A stretch of DNA of 64,000 bases from the NCBI GenBank assembly GCA_963932145.1, contig OZ010577.1:14051889-14115888 (forward strand), read 5' to 3'. A model generated the notes under the pieces. The model saw only the letters and a list, made by a program, of their open reading frames with translations. It was not told the DNA's origin and made no database searches. The stretch comes from Acanthosepion lycidas. Taxonomy: Eukaryota > Mollusca > Cephalopoda > Sepiida > Sepiidae. Shown here one piece after another: positions 1-14,040 of the stretch; within the stretch, counting starts at the first letter, position 1; each line of letters begins with the position of its first letter. The position numbers and the translations under genes were made by a program.

Positions 1-2414
1 AGGCAAGAGCCTCCTCTAAAACCTGCTTACAATTATTTTTCATTCAAACTCATGCATTGAGCGTAGCATGCAAAGGATACGATTCATATAACAGGGATTT
101 CCTTGAAAAACTGTGTGGACGCAAAATGGGCGATCTCTGTATGTTTCTCTCCTGTCGTGCGTTCTATTTACATTTGCTTTCTTTCATTCATCTTTATGAA
201 CAGGCAAGAGCGTCCTCTAAAACCTGCTTACAATTATTTTTCATTCGAATCCATACAGTGAGCGGAGCATCCAAAGGATACGATTCATATAACAGGGATT
301 TCCTTGAAAAACTGTGTGGACGCAAAATGGGTGATCGCTGTATGTTTCTCTCCTGCCGTGCGTTCTATTTACCTTTACTTTCTTTCATTTATCTTTATGA
401 ACAGGCAAGAGACTCCTCTAAAACCTGCTTACAATTATTTTTCATTCAAACTCATACATTGAGCGTAACATGCAAAGGATACGATTCATATAACAGGGAT
501 TTCCTTGAAAAAACTGTGTGGACGCAAAACGGGGGATCACTGTATGTTTCTCTCCTGCCGTGCGTTCTATTTACATTTACTTTCTTTTATTTATCTTTAT
601 GAACAGGCAAGGGACCCCTCTAAAATCTGCTTACAATTATTTTTCATTCAAACTCATACATTGAGCGTAGCATGCAAAGGATACGATTCATATAACAGGG
701 ATTTCCTTGAAAAACTGTGTGGACGCAAAACGGGGGATCACTGTATGTTTCTCTCCTGCCGTGCGTTCTATTTACATTTACTTTCTTTCATTTATCTTTA
801 TGAACAGGCAAGAGACTCCTCTAAAACCTGCTTACAATTATTTTTCATTCAAACTCATACATTGAGCGTAGCATGCAAAGGATACGATTCATATAACAGG
901 GATTTCCTTGAAAAACTGTGTGGACGCAAAATGGGTGATCACTGTAAGTTTCTCTCCTGCCGTGCGTTCTATTTACATTTACTTTCTGTCATTTATCTTT
1001 ATGAACAGGCAAGAGACTCCGCTAAAACCTGCTTAGAATTATTTTTCATTCAAACTCATACATTGAGCGTAGCATGCAAAGGATACGTTTCATATAACAG
1101 GGATTTCCTTGAAAAACTGTGTGGACGCAAAATGGGTGATCACTGTATGTTTCTCTCCTGCCGTGCGTTCTATTTACATTTACTTTCTTTCATTTAAGTT
1201 TATGAACAGGCAAGAGCCTCCTCTAAAACCTGCTTACAATTATTTTTCATTCAAACTCATACATTGAGCGTAGCATGCAAAGGATACGATTCATATAACA
1301 GGGATTTCCTTGAAAAACTGTGTGGACGCAAAATGGGCGATCTCTGTATGTTTCTCTCCTGTCGTGCGTTCTATTTACATTTGCTTTCTTTCATTCATCT
1401 TTATGAACAGGCAAGAGCGTCCTCTAAAACCTGCTTACAATTATTTTTCATTCGAATCCATACAGTCAGCGGAGCATGCAAAGGATACGATTCATATAAC
1501 AGGGATTTCCTTGAAAAACTGTGTGGACGCAAAATGGGTGATCGCTGTATGTTTCTCTCCTGCCGTGCGTTCTATTTACCTTTACTTTCTTTCATTTATC
1601 TTTATGAATAGGCAAGAGCCTCCTCTAAAACCTGCTTACAATTATTTTTCATTCAAACTCATACATTGAGCGTAACATGCAAAGGATACGATTCATATAA
1701 CAGGGATTTCCTTGAAAAAACTGTGTGGACGCAAAACGGGGGATCACTGTATGTTTCTCTCCTGCCGTGCGTTCTATTTACATTTACTTTCTTTTATTTA
1801 TCTTTATGAACAGGCAAGGGACTCCTCTAAAATCTGCTTACAATTATTTTTCATTCAAACTCATACATTGAGCGTAGCATGCAAAGGATACGATTCATAT
1901 AACAGGGATTTCCTTGAAAAACTGTGTGGACGCAAAACGGGGGATCACTGTATGTTTCTCTCCTGCCGTGCGTTCTATTTACATTTACTTTCTTTCATTT
2001 ATCTTTATGAACAGGCAAGAGACTCCTCTAAAACCTGCTTACAATTATTTTTCATTCAAACTCATACATTGAGCGTAGCATGCAAAGGATACGATTCATA
2101 TAACAGGGATTTCCTTGAAAAACTGTGTGGACGCAAAATGGGTGATCACTGTAAGTTTCTCTCCTGCCGTGCGTTCTATTTACATTTACTTACTGTCATT
2201 TATCTTTATGAACAGGCAAGAGACTCCTCTAAAACGTGCTTACAATTATTTTTCATTCAAAGTCATACATTGAGCGTAGCATGCAAACGATACGATTCAT
2301 ATAACAGGGATTTCCATGAAAAACTGTGTGGACGCAAAATGGGTGATCACTGTATGTTTCTCTCCTGCCGTGCGTTCTATTTACATTTACTTTCTTTCAT
2401 TTATCTTTATGAAC
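1..2414 (+). repeat. Six-monomer HOR, 1,207 bp, two copies
   Basis: Copy one spans 1-1207 and copy two 1208-2414. Both follow the same order of variants. A TGATCTCTG monomer comes first, then a CGAATCCATACAGT monomer, a 202-bp monomer with GAAAAAACTG and ACGGGGGATC, a second ACGGGGGATC monomer, a monomer with CACTGTAAGT, and a closing monomer. The period is 6 x 201 + 1. The sixth monomers differ most: copy one ends in the stop-bearing CATTTAAG, while copy two has AAACGATACG and CATTTATC. The third copy does not follow, since the unit at 2415 begins a different type. Confidence 0.9.
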
Positions 2415-5400
2415 AGGCAAGAGACTCCTCTGAAACCTGCTTACAATTATTTTTCATTCAAACTCATACATTGAGCGTAGCATGCAAAGGATACGATTCA
2501 TATAACAGGGATTTCCTTGAAAAAACTGTGTGGACGCAAAACGGGGGATCACTGTATGTTTCTCTCCTGCCGTGCGTTCTATTTACATTTACTTTCTTTC
2601 ATTTATCTTTATGAACAGGCAAGAGACTCCTCTAAAACCTGCTTACAATTATTTTTCATTCAAACTCATACATTGAGCGTAGCATGCAAAGGATACGATT
2701 CATATAACAGGGATTTCCTTGAAAAAACTGTGTGGACGCAAAACGGGGGATCACTGTATGTTTCTCTCCTGCCGTGCGTTCTATTTACATTTACTTTCTT
2801 TCATTTATCTTTATGAACAGGCAAGAGACTCCTCTAAAACCTGCTTACAATTATTTTTCATTCAAACTCATACATTGAGCGTAGCATGCAAAGGATACGA
2901 TTCATATAACAGGGATTTCCTTGAAAAACTGTGTGGACGCAAAATGGGTGTTCGCTGCATGTTTCTCTCCTGCCGTGCGTTCTATTTACAATTACTTTCT
3001 TTCATTTATCTTTATGAACAGGCAAGAGACTCCTCTGAAACCTGCTTACAATTATTTTTCATTCAAACTCATACATTGAGCGTAGCATACAAAGGATACG
3101 ATTCATATAACAGGGATTTCCTTGAAAAAACTGTGTGGACGCAAAACGGGGGATCACTGTATGTTTCTCTCCTGCCGTGCGTTCTATTTACATTTACTTT
3201 CTTTCATTTATCTTTATGAACAGGCAAGAGACTCCTCTAAAACCTGCTTACAATTATTTTTCATTCAAACTCATACATTGAGCGTAGCATGCAAAGGATA
3301 CGATTCATATAACAGGGATTTCCTTGAAAAAACTGTGTGGACGCAAAACGGGGGATCACTGTATGTTTCTCTCCTGCCGTGCGTTCTATTTACATTTACT
3401 TTCTTTCATTTATCTTTATGAACAGGCAAGAGACTCCTCTAAAACCTGCTTACAATTATTTTTCATTCAAACTCATACATTGAGCGTAGCATGCAAAGGA
3501 TACGATTCATATAACAGGGATTTCCTTGAAAAACTGTGTGGACGCAAAATGGGTGTTCGCTGCATGTTTCTCTCCTGCCGTGCGTTCTATTTACAATTAC
3601 TTTCTTTCATTTATCTTTATGAACAGGCAAGAGACTCCTCTAAAACCTGCTTACAATTATTTTTCATTCAAACTCATACATTGAGCGTAGCATGCAAAGG
3701 ATACGATTCATATAACAGGGATTTCCATGAAAAACTGTGTGGATGCAAAATGGGTGATCGCTGCATGTTTCACTCCTGCCGTGCGTTCTATTTACAATTA
3801 CTTTCTTTCATTTATCTTTATGAACAGGCAAGAGACTCCTCTGAAACCTGCTTACAATTATTTTTCATTCAAACTCATACATTGAGCGTAGCATACAAAG
3901 GATACGATTCATATAACAGGGATTTCCTTGAAAAACTGTGTGGACGCAAAATGGGTGATCGCTGCATGTTTCACTCCTGCCGTGCGTTCTATTTACAATT
4001 ACTTTCTTTCATTTATCTTTATGAACAGGCAAGAGACTCCTCTGAAACCTGCTTACAATTATTTTTCATTCAAACTCATACATTGAGCGTAGCATACAAA
4101 GGATACGATTCATATAACAGGGATTTCCTTGAAAAAACTGTGTGGACGCAAAACGGGGGATCACTGTATGTTTCTCTCCTGCCGTGCGTTCTATTTACAT
4201 TTACTTTCTTTCATTTATCTTTATGAACAGGCAAGAGACTCCTCTAAAACCTGCTTACAATTATTTTTCATTCAAACTCATACATTGAGCGTAGCATGCA
4301 AAGGATACGATTCATATAACAGGGATTTCCTTGAAAAAACTGTGTGGACGCAAAACGGGGGATCACTGTATGTTTCTCTCCTGCCGTGCGTTCTATTTAC
4401 ATTTACTTTCTTTCATTTATCTTTATGAACAGGCAAGAGACTCCTCTAAAACCTGCTTACAATTATTTTTCATTCAAACTCATACATTGAGCGTAGCATG
4501 CAAAGGATACGATTCATATAACAGGGATTTCCTTGAAAAAACTGTGTGGACGCAAAACGGGGGATCACTGTATGTTTCTCTCCTGCCGTGCGTTCTATTT
4601 ACAATTACTTTCTTTCATTTATCTTTATGAACAGGCAAGAGACTCCTCTAAAACCTGCTTACAATTATTTTTCATTCAAACTCATACATTGAGCGTAGCA
4701 TGCAAAGGATACGATTCATATAACAGGGATTTCCTTGAAAAAACTGTGTGGACGCAAAACGGGGGATCACTGTATGTTTCTCTCCTGCCGTGCGTTCTAT
4801 TTACAATTACTTTCTTTCATTTATCTTTATGAACAGGCAAGAGACTCCTCTAAAACCTGCTTACAATTATTTTTCATTCAAACTCATACATTGAGCGTAG
4901 CATGCAAAGGATACGATTCATATAACAGGGATTTCCTTGAAAAAACTGTGTGGACGCAAAACGGGGGATCACTGTATGTTTCTCTCCTGCCGTGCGTTCT
5001 ATTTACAATTACTTTCTTTCATTTATCTTTATGAACAGGCAAGAGACTCCTCTAAAACCTGCTTACAATTATTTTTCATTCAAACTCATACATTGAGCGT
5101 AGCATACAAAGGATACGATTCATATAACAGGGATTTCCTTGAAAAAACTGTGTGGACGCAAAACGGGGGATCACTGTATGTTTCTCTCCTGCCGTGCGTT
5201 CTATTTACAATTACTTTCTTTCATTTATCTTTATGAACAGGCAAGAGACTCCTCTAAAACCTGCTTACAATTATTTTTCATTCAAACTCATACATTGAGC
5301 GTAGCATGCAAAGGATACGATTCATATAACAGGGATTTCCTTGAAAAAACTGTGTGGACGCAAAACGGGGGATCACTGTATGTTTCTCTCCTGCCGTGCG

Positions 5401-5935
5401 TTCTATTTACATTTACTTTCTTTCATTTATCTTTATGAACAGGCAAGAGACTCCTCTAAAACCTGCTTACAATTATTTTTCATTCAAACTCATACATTGA
5501 GCGTAGCATGCAAAGGATACGATTCATATAACAGGGATTTCCTTGAAAAAACTGTGTGGACGCAAAACGGGGGATCACTGTATGTTTCTCTCCTGCCGTG
5601 CGTTCTATTTACATTTACTTTCTTTCATTTATCTTTATGAACAGGCAAGAGACTCCTCTAAAACCTGCTTACAATTATTTTTCATTCAAACTCATACATT
5701 GAGCGTAGCATGCAAAGGATACGATTCATATAACAGGGATTTCCTTGAAAAACTGTGTGGACGCAAAATGGGTGTTCGCTGCATGTTTCTCTCCTGCCGT
5801 GCGTTCTATTTACAATTACTTTCTTTCATTTATCTTTATGAACAGGCAAGAGACTCCTCTGAAACCTGCTTACAATTATTTTTCATTCAAACTCATACAT
5901 TGAGCGTAGCATGCAAATGATACGATTCATATAAC
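2415..5935 (+). repeat. Tract rich in 202-bp monomers (extra A)
   Basis: Twelve monomers here carry an additional A (GAAAAAACTG instead of GAAAAACTG), always linked to ACGGGGGATCAC, so the repeat spacing is 202 bp. From about 4129 to 5745 these 202-bp units are consecutive. A subset at about 4.6-5.2 kb also shares the TTTACAATTAC tail. Ordinary 201-bp monomers with GTTCGCTGC or TTTCACTCC are interspersed at 2.9, 3.5-4.0 and 5.7 kb. The extra base shifts the open frame in each copy and produces a staircase of overlapping short frames, each ending about 100 codons on. It has nevertheless been amplified many times, which argues against selection on that frame. Confidence 0.9.
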
Positions 5936-8370
5936 AGGGATTTCCTTGAAAAAACTGTGTGGACGCAAAACGGGGGATCACTGTATGTTTCTCTCCTGCC
6001 GTGCGTTCTATTTACATTTACTTTCTTTCATTTAACTTTATGAACAGGCAAGAGACTCCTCTAAAACCTGCTTACAATTATTTTTCATTCAAACTCATAC
6101 ATTGAGCGTAGCATGCAAAGGATACGATTCATATAACAGGGATTTCCTTGAAAAACTGTGTGGACGCAAAACGGGGGATCACTGTATTTTTCTCTCCTGC
6201 CGTGCGTTCTATTTACATTTACTTTCTTTCATTTATCTTTATGAACAGGCAAGAGACTCCTCTAAAACCTGCTTACAATTATTTTTCATTCAAACTCATA
6301 CATTGAGCGTAGCATGCAAAGGATACGATTCATATAACAGGGATTTCCTTGAAAAACTGTGTGGACGCAAAATGGGTGATCACTGTAAGTTTCTTTCCTG
6401 CCGTGCGTTCTATTTACATTTACTTTCTTTCATTTATCTTTATGAACAGGCAAGAGACTCCTCTAAAACCTGCTTACAATTATTTTTCATTCAAACTCAT
6501 ACATTGAGCGTAGCATGCAAAGGATACGATTCATATAACAGGGATTTCCTTGAAAAACTGTGTGGACGCAAAATGGGTGATCGCTGCATGTTTCTCTCCT
6601 GCCGTGCGTTCTATTTACAATTACTTTCTTTCATTTATCTTTATGAACAGGCAAGAGACTCCTCTGAAACCTGCTTACAATTATTTTTCATTCAAACTCA
6701 TACATTGAGCGTAGCATGCAAATGATACGATTCATATAACAGGGATTTTCTTTGAAAAACTGTGTGGACGCAAAATGGGTGATCGCTGTATGTTTCTCTC
6801 ATGCCGTGCGTTCTATTTACATTTGCTTTCTTTCATTCATCTTTATGAACAGGCAAGAGACTCCTCTAAAACCTGCTTACAATTATTTTTCATTCGAATC
6901 CATACAGTGAGCGGAGCATGCAAAGGATACGATTCATATAACAGGGATTTCCTTGAAAAACTGTGTGGACGCAAAATGGGTGATCGCTGTATGTTTCTCT
7001 CCTGCCGTGCGTTCTATTTACCTTTACTTTCTTTCATTTATCTTTATGAACAGGCAAGAGACTCCTCTAAAACCTGCTTACAATTATTTTTCATTCAAAC
7101 TCATACATTGAGCGTAGCATGCAAAGGATACGATTCATATAACAGGGATTTCCTTGAAAAAACTGTGTGGACGCAAAACGGGGGATCACTGTATGTTTCT
7201 CTCCTGCCGTGCGTTCTATTTACATTTACTTTCTTTCATTTAACTTTATGAACAGGCAAGAGACTCCTCTAAAACCTGCTTACAATTATTTTTCATTCAA
7301 ACTCATACATTGAGCGTAGCATGCAAAGGATACGATTCATATAACAGGGATTTCCTTGAAAAACTGTGTGGACGCAAAACGGGGGATCACTGTATTTTTC
7401 TCTCCTGCCGTGCGTTCTATTTACATTTACTTTCTTTCATTTATCTTTATGAACAGGCAAGAGACTCCTCTAAAACCTGCTTACAATTATTTTTCATTCG
7501 AACTCATACAGTGAGCGTAGCATGCAAAGGATACGATTCATATAACAGGGATTTCCTTGAAAAACTGTGTGGACGCAAAACGGGGGATCACTGTATTTTT
7601 CTCTCCTGCCGTGCGTTCTATTTACATTTACTTTCTTTCATTTATCTTTATGAACAGGCAAGAGACTCCTCTAAAACCTGCTTACAATTATTTTTCATTC
7701 AAACTCATACATTGAGCGTAGCATGCAAATGATACGATTCATATAACAGGGATTTCCTTGAAAAACTGTGTGGACGCAAAATGGGTGATCACTGTAAGTT
7801 TCTCTCCTGCCGTGCGTTCTATTTACATTTACTTTCTTTCATTTATCTTTATGAACAGGCAAGAGACTCCTCTAAAACCTGCTTACAATTATTTTTCATT
7901 CAAACTCATACATTGAGCGTAGCATGCAAAGGATACGATTCATATAACAGGGATTTCCTTGAAAAACTGTGTGGACGCAAAATGGGTGATCGCTGCATGT
8001 TTCTCTCCTGCCGTGCGTTCTATTTACAATTACTTTCTTTCATTTATCTTTATGAACAGGCAAGAGACTCCTCTGAAACCTGCTTACAATTATTTTTCAT
8101 TCAAACTCATACATTGAGCGTAGCATGCAAATGATACGATTCATATAACAGGGATTTTCTTTGAAAAACTGTGTGGACGCAAAATGGGTGATCGCTGTAT
8201 GTTTCTCTCATGCCGTGCGTTCTATTTACATTTGCTTTCTTTCATTCATCTTTATGAACAGGCAAGAGACTCCTCTAAAACCTGCTTACAATTATTTTTC
8301 ATTCGAATCCATACAGTGAGCGGAGCATGCAAATGATACGATTCATATAACAGGGATTTCCTTGAAAAAC
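5936..8370 (+). repeat. Six/seven-monomer HOR, 1,208-1,409 bp
   Basis: Two related blocks share a marker series: CATTTAAC (6031 and 7239), ACGGGGG with TGTATTTTT (about 6184, 7390, 7592), CACTGTAAGT (6385, 7794), AAATGATACG, and the 202-bp variant GGGATTTTCTTTG (6742, 8151). Early markers are 1,208 bp apart and late ones 1,409 bp apart. The second block therefore has one extra copy of the TGTATTTTT monomer, inserted between 7310 and 7732. AAATGATACG puts a TGA in the open frame at about 5918, 6722, 7730, 8132 and 8334. Confidence 0.85.
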
Positions 8371-9455
8371 TGTGTGGACGCAAAATGGGTGATCACTGTA
8401 TGTTTCTCTCCTGCCGTGCGTTCTATTTACCTTTACATTCTTTCATTTCACTTTATGAACAGGCAAGAGACTCCTCTAAAACCTGCTTACAATTATTTTT
8501 CATTCAAACTCATACATTGAGCGTAGCATGCAAAGGATACGATTCATATAACAGGGATTTCCTTGAAAAACTGTGTGGACGCAAAATGGGTGATCACTGT
8601 ATGTTTCTCTCCTGCCGTGCGTTCTATTTACATTTACTTTCTTTCATTTATCTTTATGAACAGGCAAGAGACTCCTCTAAAACGTGCTTACAATTATTTT
8701 TCATTCAAACTCATACATTGAGCGTAGCATGCAAAGGATACGATTCATATAACAGGGTTTTCCTTGAAAAACTGTGTGGACGCAAAATGGGTGATCACTG
8801 GATGTTTCTCTCCTGCCGTGCGTTCTATTTACATTTACTTTCTTTCATTTATCTTTATGAACAGGCAAGAGACTCCTCTAAAACGTGCTTACAATTATTT
8901 TTCATTCAAACTCATACATTGAGCGTAGCATGCAAAGGATACGATTCATATAACAGGGTTTTCCTTGAAAAACTGTGTGGACGCAAAATGGGTGATCACT
9001 GTATGTTTCTCTCCTGCCGTGCGTTCTATTTACATTTACTTTCTTTCATTTATCTTTATGAACAGGCAAGAGACTCCTCTAAAACGTGCTTACAATTATT
9101 TTTCATTCAAACTCATACATTGAGCGTAGCATGCAAAGGATACGATTCATATAACAGGGTTTTCCTTGAAAAACTGTGTGGACGCAAAATGGGTGATCAC
9201 TGGATGTTTCTCTCCTGCCGTGCGTTCTATTTACATTTACTTTCTTTCATTTATCTTTATGAACAGGCAAGAGACTCCTCTAAAACCTGCTTACAATTAT
9301 TTTTCATTCAAACTCATACATTGAGCGTAGCATGCAAAGGATACGATTCATATAACAGGGATTTCCTTGAAAAGCTGTGTGGACACAAAATGGGTGATCA
9401 CTGTATGTTTCTCTCCTGCCGTGCGTTCTATTTACATTTACTTTCTTTCATTTAA
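8371..9455 (+). repeat. Dimeric HOR, 402 bp
   Basis: Monomers alternate between CACTGTATG and CACTGGATG (the G at about 8799 and 9201, 402 bp apart). Three consecutive units share GGGTTTTCCTTG (about 8755, 8956, 9157) in place of GGGATTTCCTTG, together with ACGTGC. All belong to the TGATCACTG class. The run begins with a monomer bearing TTTACATTC and CATTTCAC and ends at the stop-bearing CATTTAAG near 9452. Confidence 0.8.
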
Positions 9456-10489
9456 GTTTATGAACAGGCAAGAGCCTCCTCTAAAACCTGCTTACAATTA
9501 TTTTTCATTCAAACTCATACATTGAGCGTAGCATGCAAAGGATACGATTCATATAACAGGGATTTCCTTGAAAAACTGTGTGGACGCAAAATGGGTGATC
9601 ACTGTATGTTTCTCTCTTGCCGTGCGTTCTATTTACATTTACTTTCTTTCATTTATCTTTATGAACAGGCAAGAGACTCCTCTGAAACCTGCTTACAATT
9701 ATTTTTCATTCAAACTCATACATTGAGCGTAGCATGCAAAGGATACGATTCATATAACAGGGATTTCCTTGAAAAACTGTGTGGACGCAAAATGGGTGAT
9801 CGCTTTATGTTTCTCTCCTGCCGTGCGTTCTATTTACAAATACTTTCTTTCATTTACCTTTATGAACAGGCAATAGCTTCCTCTAAAACCTGCTTACAAT
9901 TATTTTTCATTCAAACTCATACATTGAGCGTAGCATGCAAAGGATTCGGTTCATATAACAGGGATTTCCTTGAAAAACTGCGTGGACGCAAAATGGGTGA
10001 TCGCTGTATGTTTCCCTCCTGCCGTGCGTTCTATTTACATTTACTTTCTTTCATTTATCTTTATGAACAGACAATAGCCTCCTCTAAAACCTGCTTATAA
10101 TTATTTTTAATTCAAACTCATGCATTGAGCGTAACATGTAAAGGATACGATTCATATAACAGGGATTTCCTTGAAAAACTGTGTGGACGCAAAATGGGTG
10201 ATCACTGTATGTTTCTCTCCTGCCGTGCGTTCTATTTACATTTACATTCTTTCATTTAAGTTTATGAACAGGCAAGAGCCTCCTCTAAAACCATCTTACA
10301 ATTATTTTTCATTCAAACTCATACATTGAGCGTAGCATGCAAAGGATACGATTCATATAACAGGGATTTCCTTGAAAAACTGTGTGGACGCAAAATGGGT
10401 GATCACTGTATGTTTCTCTCCTGCCGTGCGTTCTATTTACATTTACTTTCTTTCATTTATCTTTATGAACAGGCAAGAGACTCCTCTAA
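9456..10489 (+). repeat. Irregular, more divergent monomers
   Basis: Five satellite units show scattered private changes: CGCTTTATG, TTTACAAATAC, GGATTCGGTTC, CTGCGTGG, TTTCCCTCC, AGACAATAGCC and TTATAATTATTTTTAATTC. Two carry CATTTAAG stops. The TTATAATTA/TTAATTC state recurs only near 60,135, so the two places are related. There is no local HOR. The stretch reads as unhomogenised monomers between two amplified blocks. Confidence 0.75.
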
Positions 10490-13400
10490 AACGTGCTTAC
10501 AATTATTTTTCATTCAAACTCATACATTGAGCGTAGCATGCAAAGGATACGATTCATATAACAGGGATTTCCTTGAAAAACTGTGTGGACGCAAAATGGG
10601 TGATCACTGTATGTTTCTCTCCTGCCGTGCGTTCTATTTACATTTACTTTCGTTCATTTATCTTTATGAACAGGCAAGAGTCTCCTCTAAAACGTGCTTA
10701 CAATTATTTTTCATTCAAACTCATACATTGAGCGTAGCATGCAAAGGATACGATTCATATAACAGGGATTTCATTGAAAAACTGTGTGGACGCAAAATGG
10801 GTGATCACTGTATGTTTCTCTCCTGCCGTGCGTTCTATTTACAATTAATTTCTTTCATTTATCTTTATGAACAGGCAAGAGACTCCTCTAAAACGTGCTT
10901 ACAATTATTTTTCATTCAAACTCATACAGTGAGAGTAGCATGCAAAGGATACGATTCATATAACAGGGATTTCCTTGAAAAACTGTGTGGACGCAAAATG
11001 GGTTATAGCTGTATGTTTCTCTCCTGCCGTGCGTTCTATTTACATTTACTTTCTTTCATTTATCTTTATGAACAGGCAAGAGTCTCCTCTAAAACGTGCT
11101 TACAATTATTTTTCATTCAAACTCATACATTGAGCGTAGCATGCAAAGGATACGATTCATATAACAGGGATTTCCTTGAAAAACTGTGTAGACGCAAAAT
11201 GGGTGATCACTGTATGTTTCTCTCCTGCCGTGCGTTCTATTTACAATTAATTTCTTTCATTTATCTTTATGAACAGGCAAGAGACTCCTCTAAAAGGGGC
11301 TTACAATTATTTTTCATTCAAACTCATACAGTGAGAGTAGCATGCAAAGGATACGATTCATATAACAGGGATTTCCTTGAAAAACTGTGTGGACGCAAAA
11401 TGAGTTATAGCTGTATGTTTCTCTCCTGCCGTGCATTCTATTTACATTTACTTTCTTTCATTTATCTTTATGAAAAGGCAAGAGCCTCCTCTAAAACCTG
11501 CTTACAATTATTTTTCATTCAACCTCATACATTGAGCGTAGCATGCAAAGGATACGATTCATATAACAGGGATTTCCTTGAGAAACTGTGTGGACGCAAA
11601 ATGGGTGATCGCTGTATGTTTCTCTCCTGCCGTGCGTTCTATTTACCTTTACTTTCTTTCATTTATCTTTATGAAAAGGCAAGAGACTCCTCTAAAACCT
11701 GCTTACAGTTATTTTTCATTCAAACTCATACATTGAGCGGAGCATGCAAAGGATACGATTCATATAACAGGGATTTCCTTGAAAAACTGTGTGGACGCAA
11801 AATGGGTGATCGCTGTATGATTCTCTCCTGCCGTGCGTTCTATTTACAATTACTTTCTTTCATTTATCTTTATGAACAGGCAAGAGACTCCTCTAAAACC
11901 TGCTTACAATTATTTTTCATTCAAACTCATACATTGAGCGTAGCATGCAAATGATACGATTCATATAACAGGGATTTCCTTGAAAAACTGTGAGGACGCA
12001 AAATGGGTGATCGCTGTATGTTTCTCTCATGCCGTGCGTTCTATTTACATTTGCTTTCTTTCATTTATCTTTATGAACAGGCAAGAGCCTCCTCTAAAAC
12101 TTGCTTACAATTATTTTTCATTCGAATCCATACAGTGAGCGGAGCATGCAAAGGATACGATTCATATAACAGGGATTTACTTGAAAAACTGTGTGGACGC
12201 AAAATGGGTGATCGCTGTATGTTTCTCTCCTGCCGTGCGTTCTATTTACCTTTACTTTCTTTCATTTATCTTTATGAACAGGCAAGAGACTCCTCTAAAA
12301 CGTGCTTACAATTATTTTTCATTCAAACTCATACATTGAGAGTAGCATGCAAAGGATACGATTCATATAACAGGGATTTCCTTGAAAAACTGTGTGGACG
12401 CAAAATGGGTGATCACTGTATGTTTCTCTCCTGCCGTGCGTTCTATTTACATTTACTTTCGTTCATTTATCTTTATGAACAGGCAAGAGTCTCCTCTAAA
12501 ACGTGCTTACAATTATTTTTCATTCAAACTCATACATTGAGCGTAGCATGCAAAGGATACGATTCATATAACAGGGATTTCATTGAAAAACTGTGTGGAC
12601 GCAAAATGGGTGATCACTGTATGTTTCTCTCCTGCCGTGCGTTCTATTTACAATTAATTTCTTTCATTTATCTTTATGAACAGGCAAGAGACTCCTCTAA
12701 AACGTGCTTACAATTATTTTTCATTCAAACTCATACAGTGAGAGTAGCATGCAAAGGATACGATTCATATAACAGGGATTTCCTTGAAAAACTGTGTGGA
12801 CGCAAAATGGGTTATAGCTGTATGTTTCTCTCCTGCCGTGCGTTCTATTTACATTTACTTTCTTTCATTTATCTTTATGAACAGGCAAGAGTCTCCTCTA
12901 AAACGTGCTTACAATTATTTTTCATTCAAACTCATACATTGAGCGTAGCATGCAAAGGATACGATTCATATAACAGGGATTTCCTTGAAAAACTGTGTAG
13001 ACGCAAAATGGGTGATCACTGTATGTTTCTCTCCTGCCGTGCGTTCTATTTACAATTAATTTCTTTCATTTATCTTTATGAACAGGCAAGAGACTCCTCT
13101 AAAAGGGGCTTACAATTATTTTTCATTCAAACTCATACAGTGAGAGTAGCATGCAAAGGATACGATTCATATAACAGGGATTTCCTTGAAAAACTGTGTG
13201 GACGCAAAATGAGTTATAGCTGTATGTTTCTCTCCTGCCGTGCATTCTATTTACATTTACTTTCTTTCATTTATCTTTATGAAAAGGCAAGAGCCTCCTC
13301 TAAAACCTGCTTACAATTATTTTTCATTCAACCTCATACATTGAGCGTAGCATGCAAAGGATACGATTCATATAACAGGGATTTCCTTGAGAAACTGTGT

Positions 13401-14040
13401 GGACGCAAAATGGGTGATCGCTGTATGTTTCTCTCCTGCCGTGCGTTCTATTTACCTTTACTTTCTTTCATTTATCTTTATGAATAGGCAAGAGACTCCT
13501 CTAAAACCTGCTTACAGTTATTTTTCATTCGAACTCATACATTGAGCGGAGCATGCAAAGGATACGATTCATATAACAGGGATTTCCTTGAAAAACTGTG
13601 TGGACGCAAAATGGGTGATCGCTGTATGATTCTCTCCTGCCGTGCGTTCTATTTACAATTACTTTCTTTCATTTATCTTTATGAACAGGCAAGAGACTCC
13701 TCTAAAACCTGCTTACAATTATTTTTCATTCAAACTCATACATTGAGCGTAGCATGCAAATGATACGATTCATATAACAGGGATTTCCTTGAAAAACTGT
13801 GAGGACGCAAAATGGGTGATCGCTGTATGTTTCTCTCATGCCGTGCGTTCTATTTACATTTGCTTTCTTTCATTTATCTTTATGAACAGGCAAGAGCCTC
13901 CTCTAAAACTTGCTTACAATTATTTTTCATTCGAATCCATACAGTGAGCGGAGCATGCAAAGGATACGATTCATATAACAGGGATTTCCTTGAAAAACTG
14001 TGTGGACGCAAAATGGGTGATCGCTGTATGTTTCTCTCAT
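10490..14040 (+). repeat. Nine-monomer HOR, 1,809 bp, two copies
   Basis: Diagnostic variants repeat at exactly 9 x 201 bp. TTTCGTTCATT occurs at 10651 and 12460, TTTCATTGAAA at 10772 and 12581, GAGTCTCCTC at about 10678 and 12487, and AAAAGGGGC, ATGAGTTATAGC, GAAAAGGCAAG, TGTATGATTC and CTGTGAGGACG follow in the same order. The seam monomer near 12,290-12,350 mixes ACATTG with AGAGTAGC, states normally found apart, and so looks like an exchange product. Differences between copies include GAAAAGG versus GAATAGG near 11,674/13,483 and GATTTACTTG versus GATTTCCTTG near 12,178/13,987. Confidence 0.9.
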
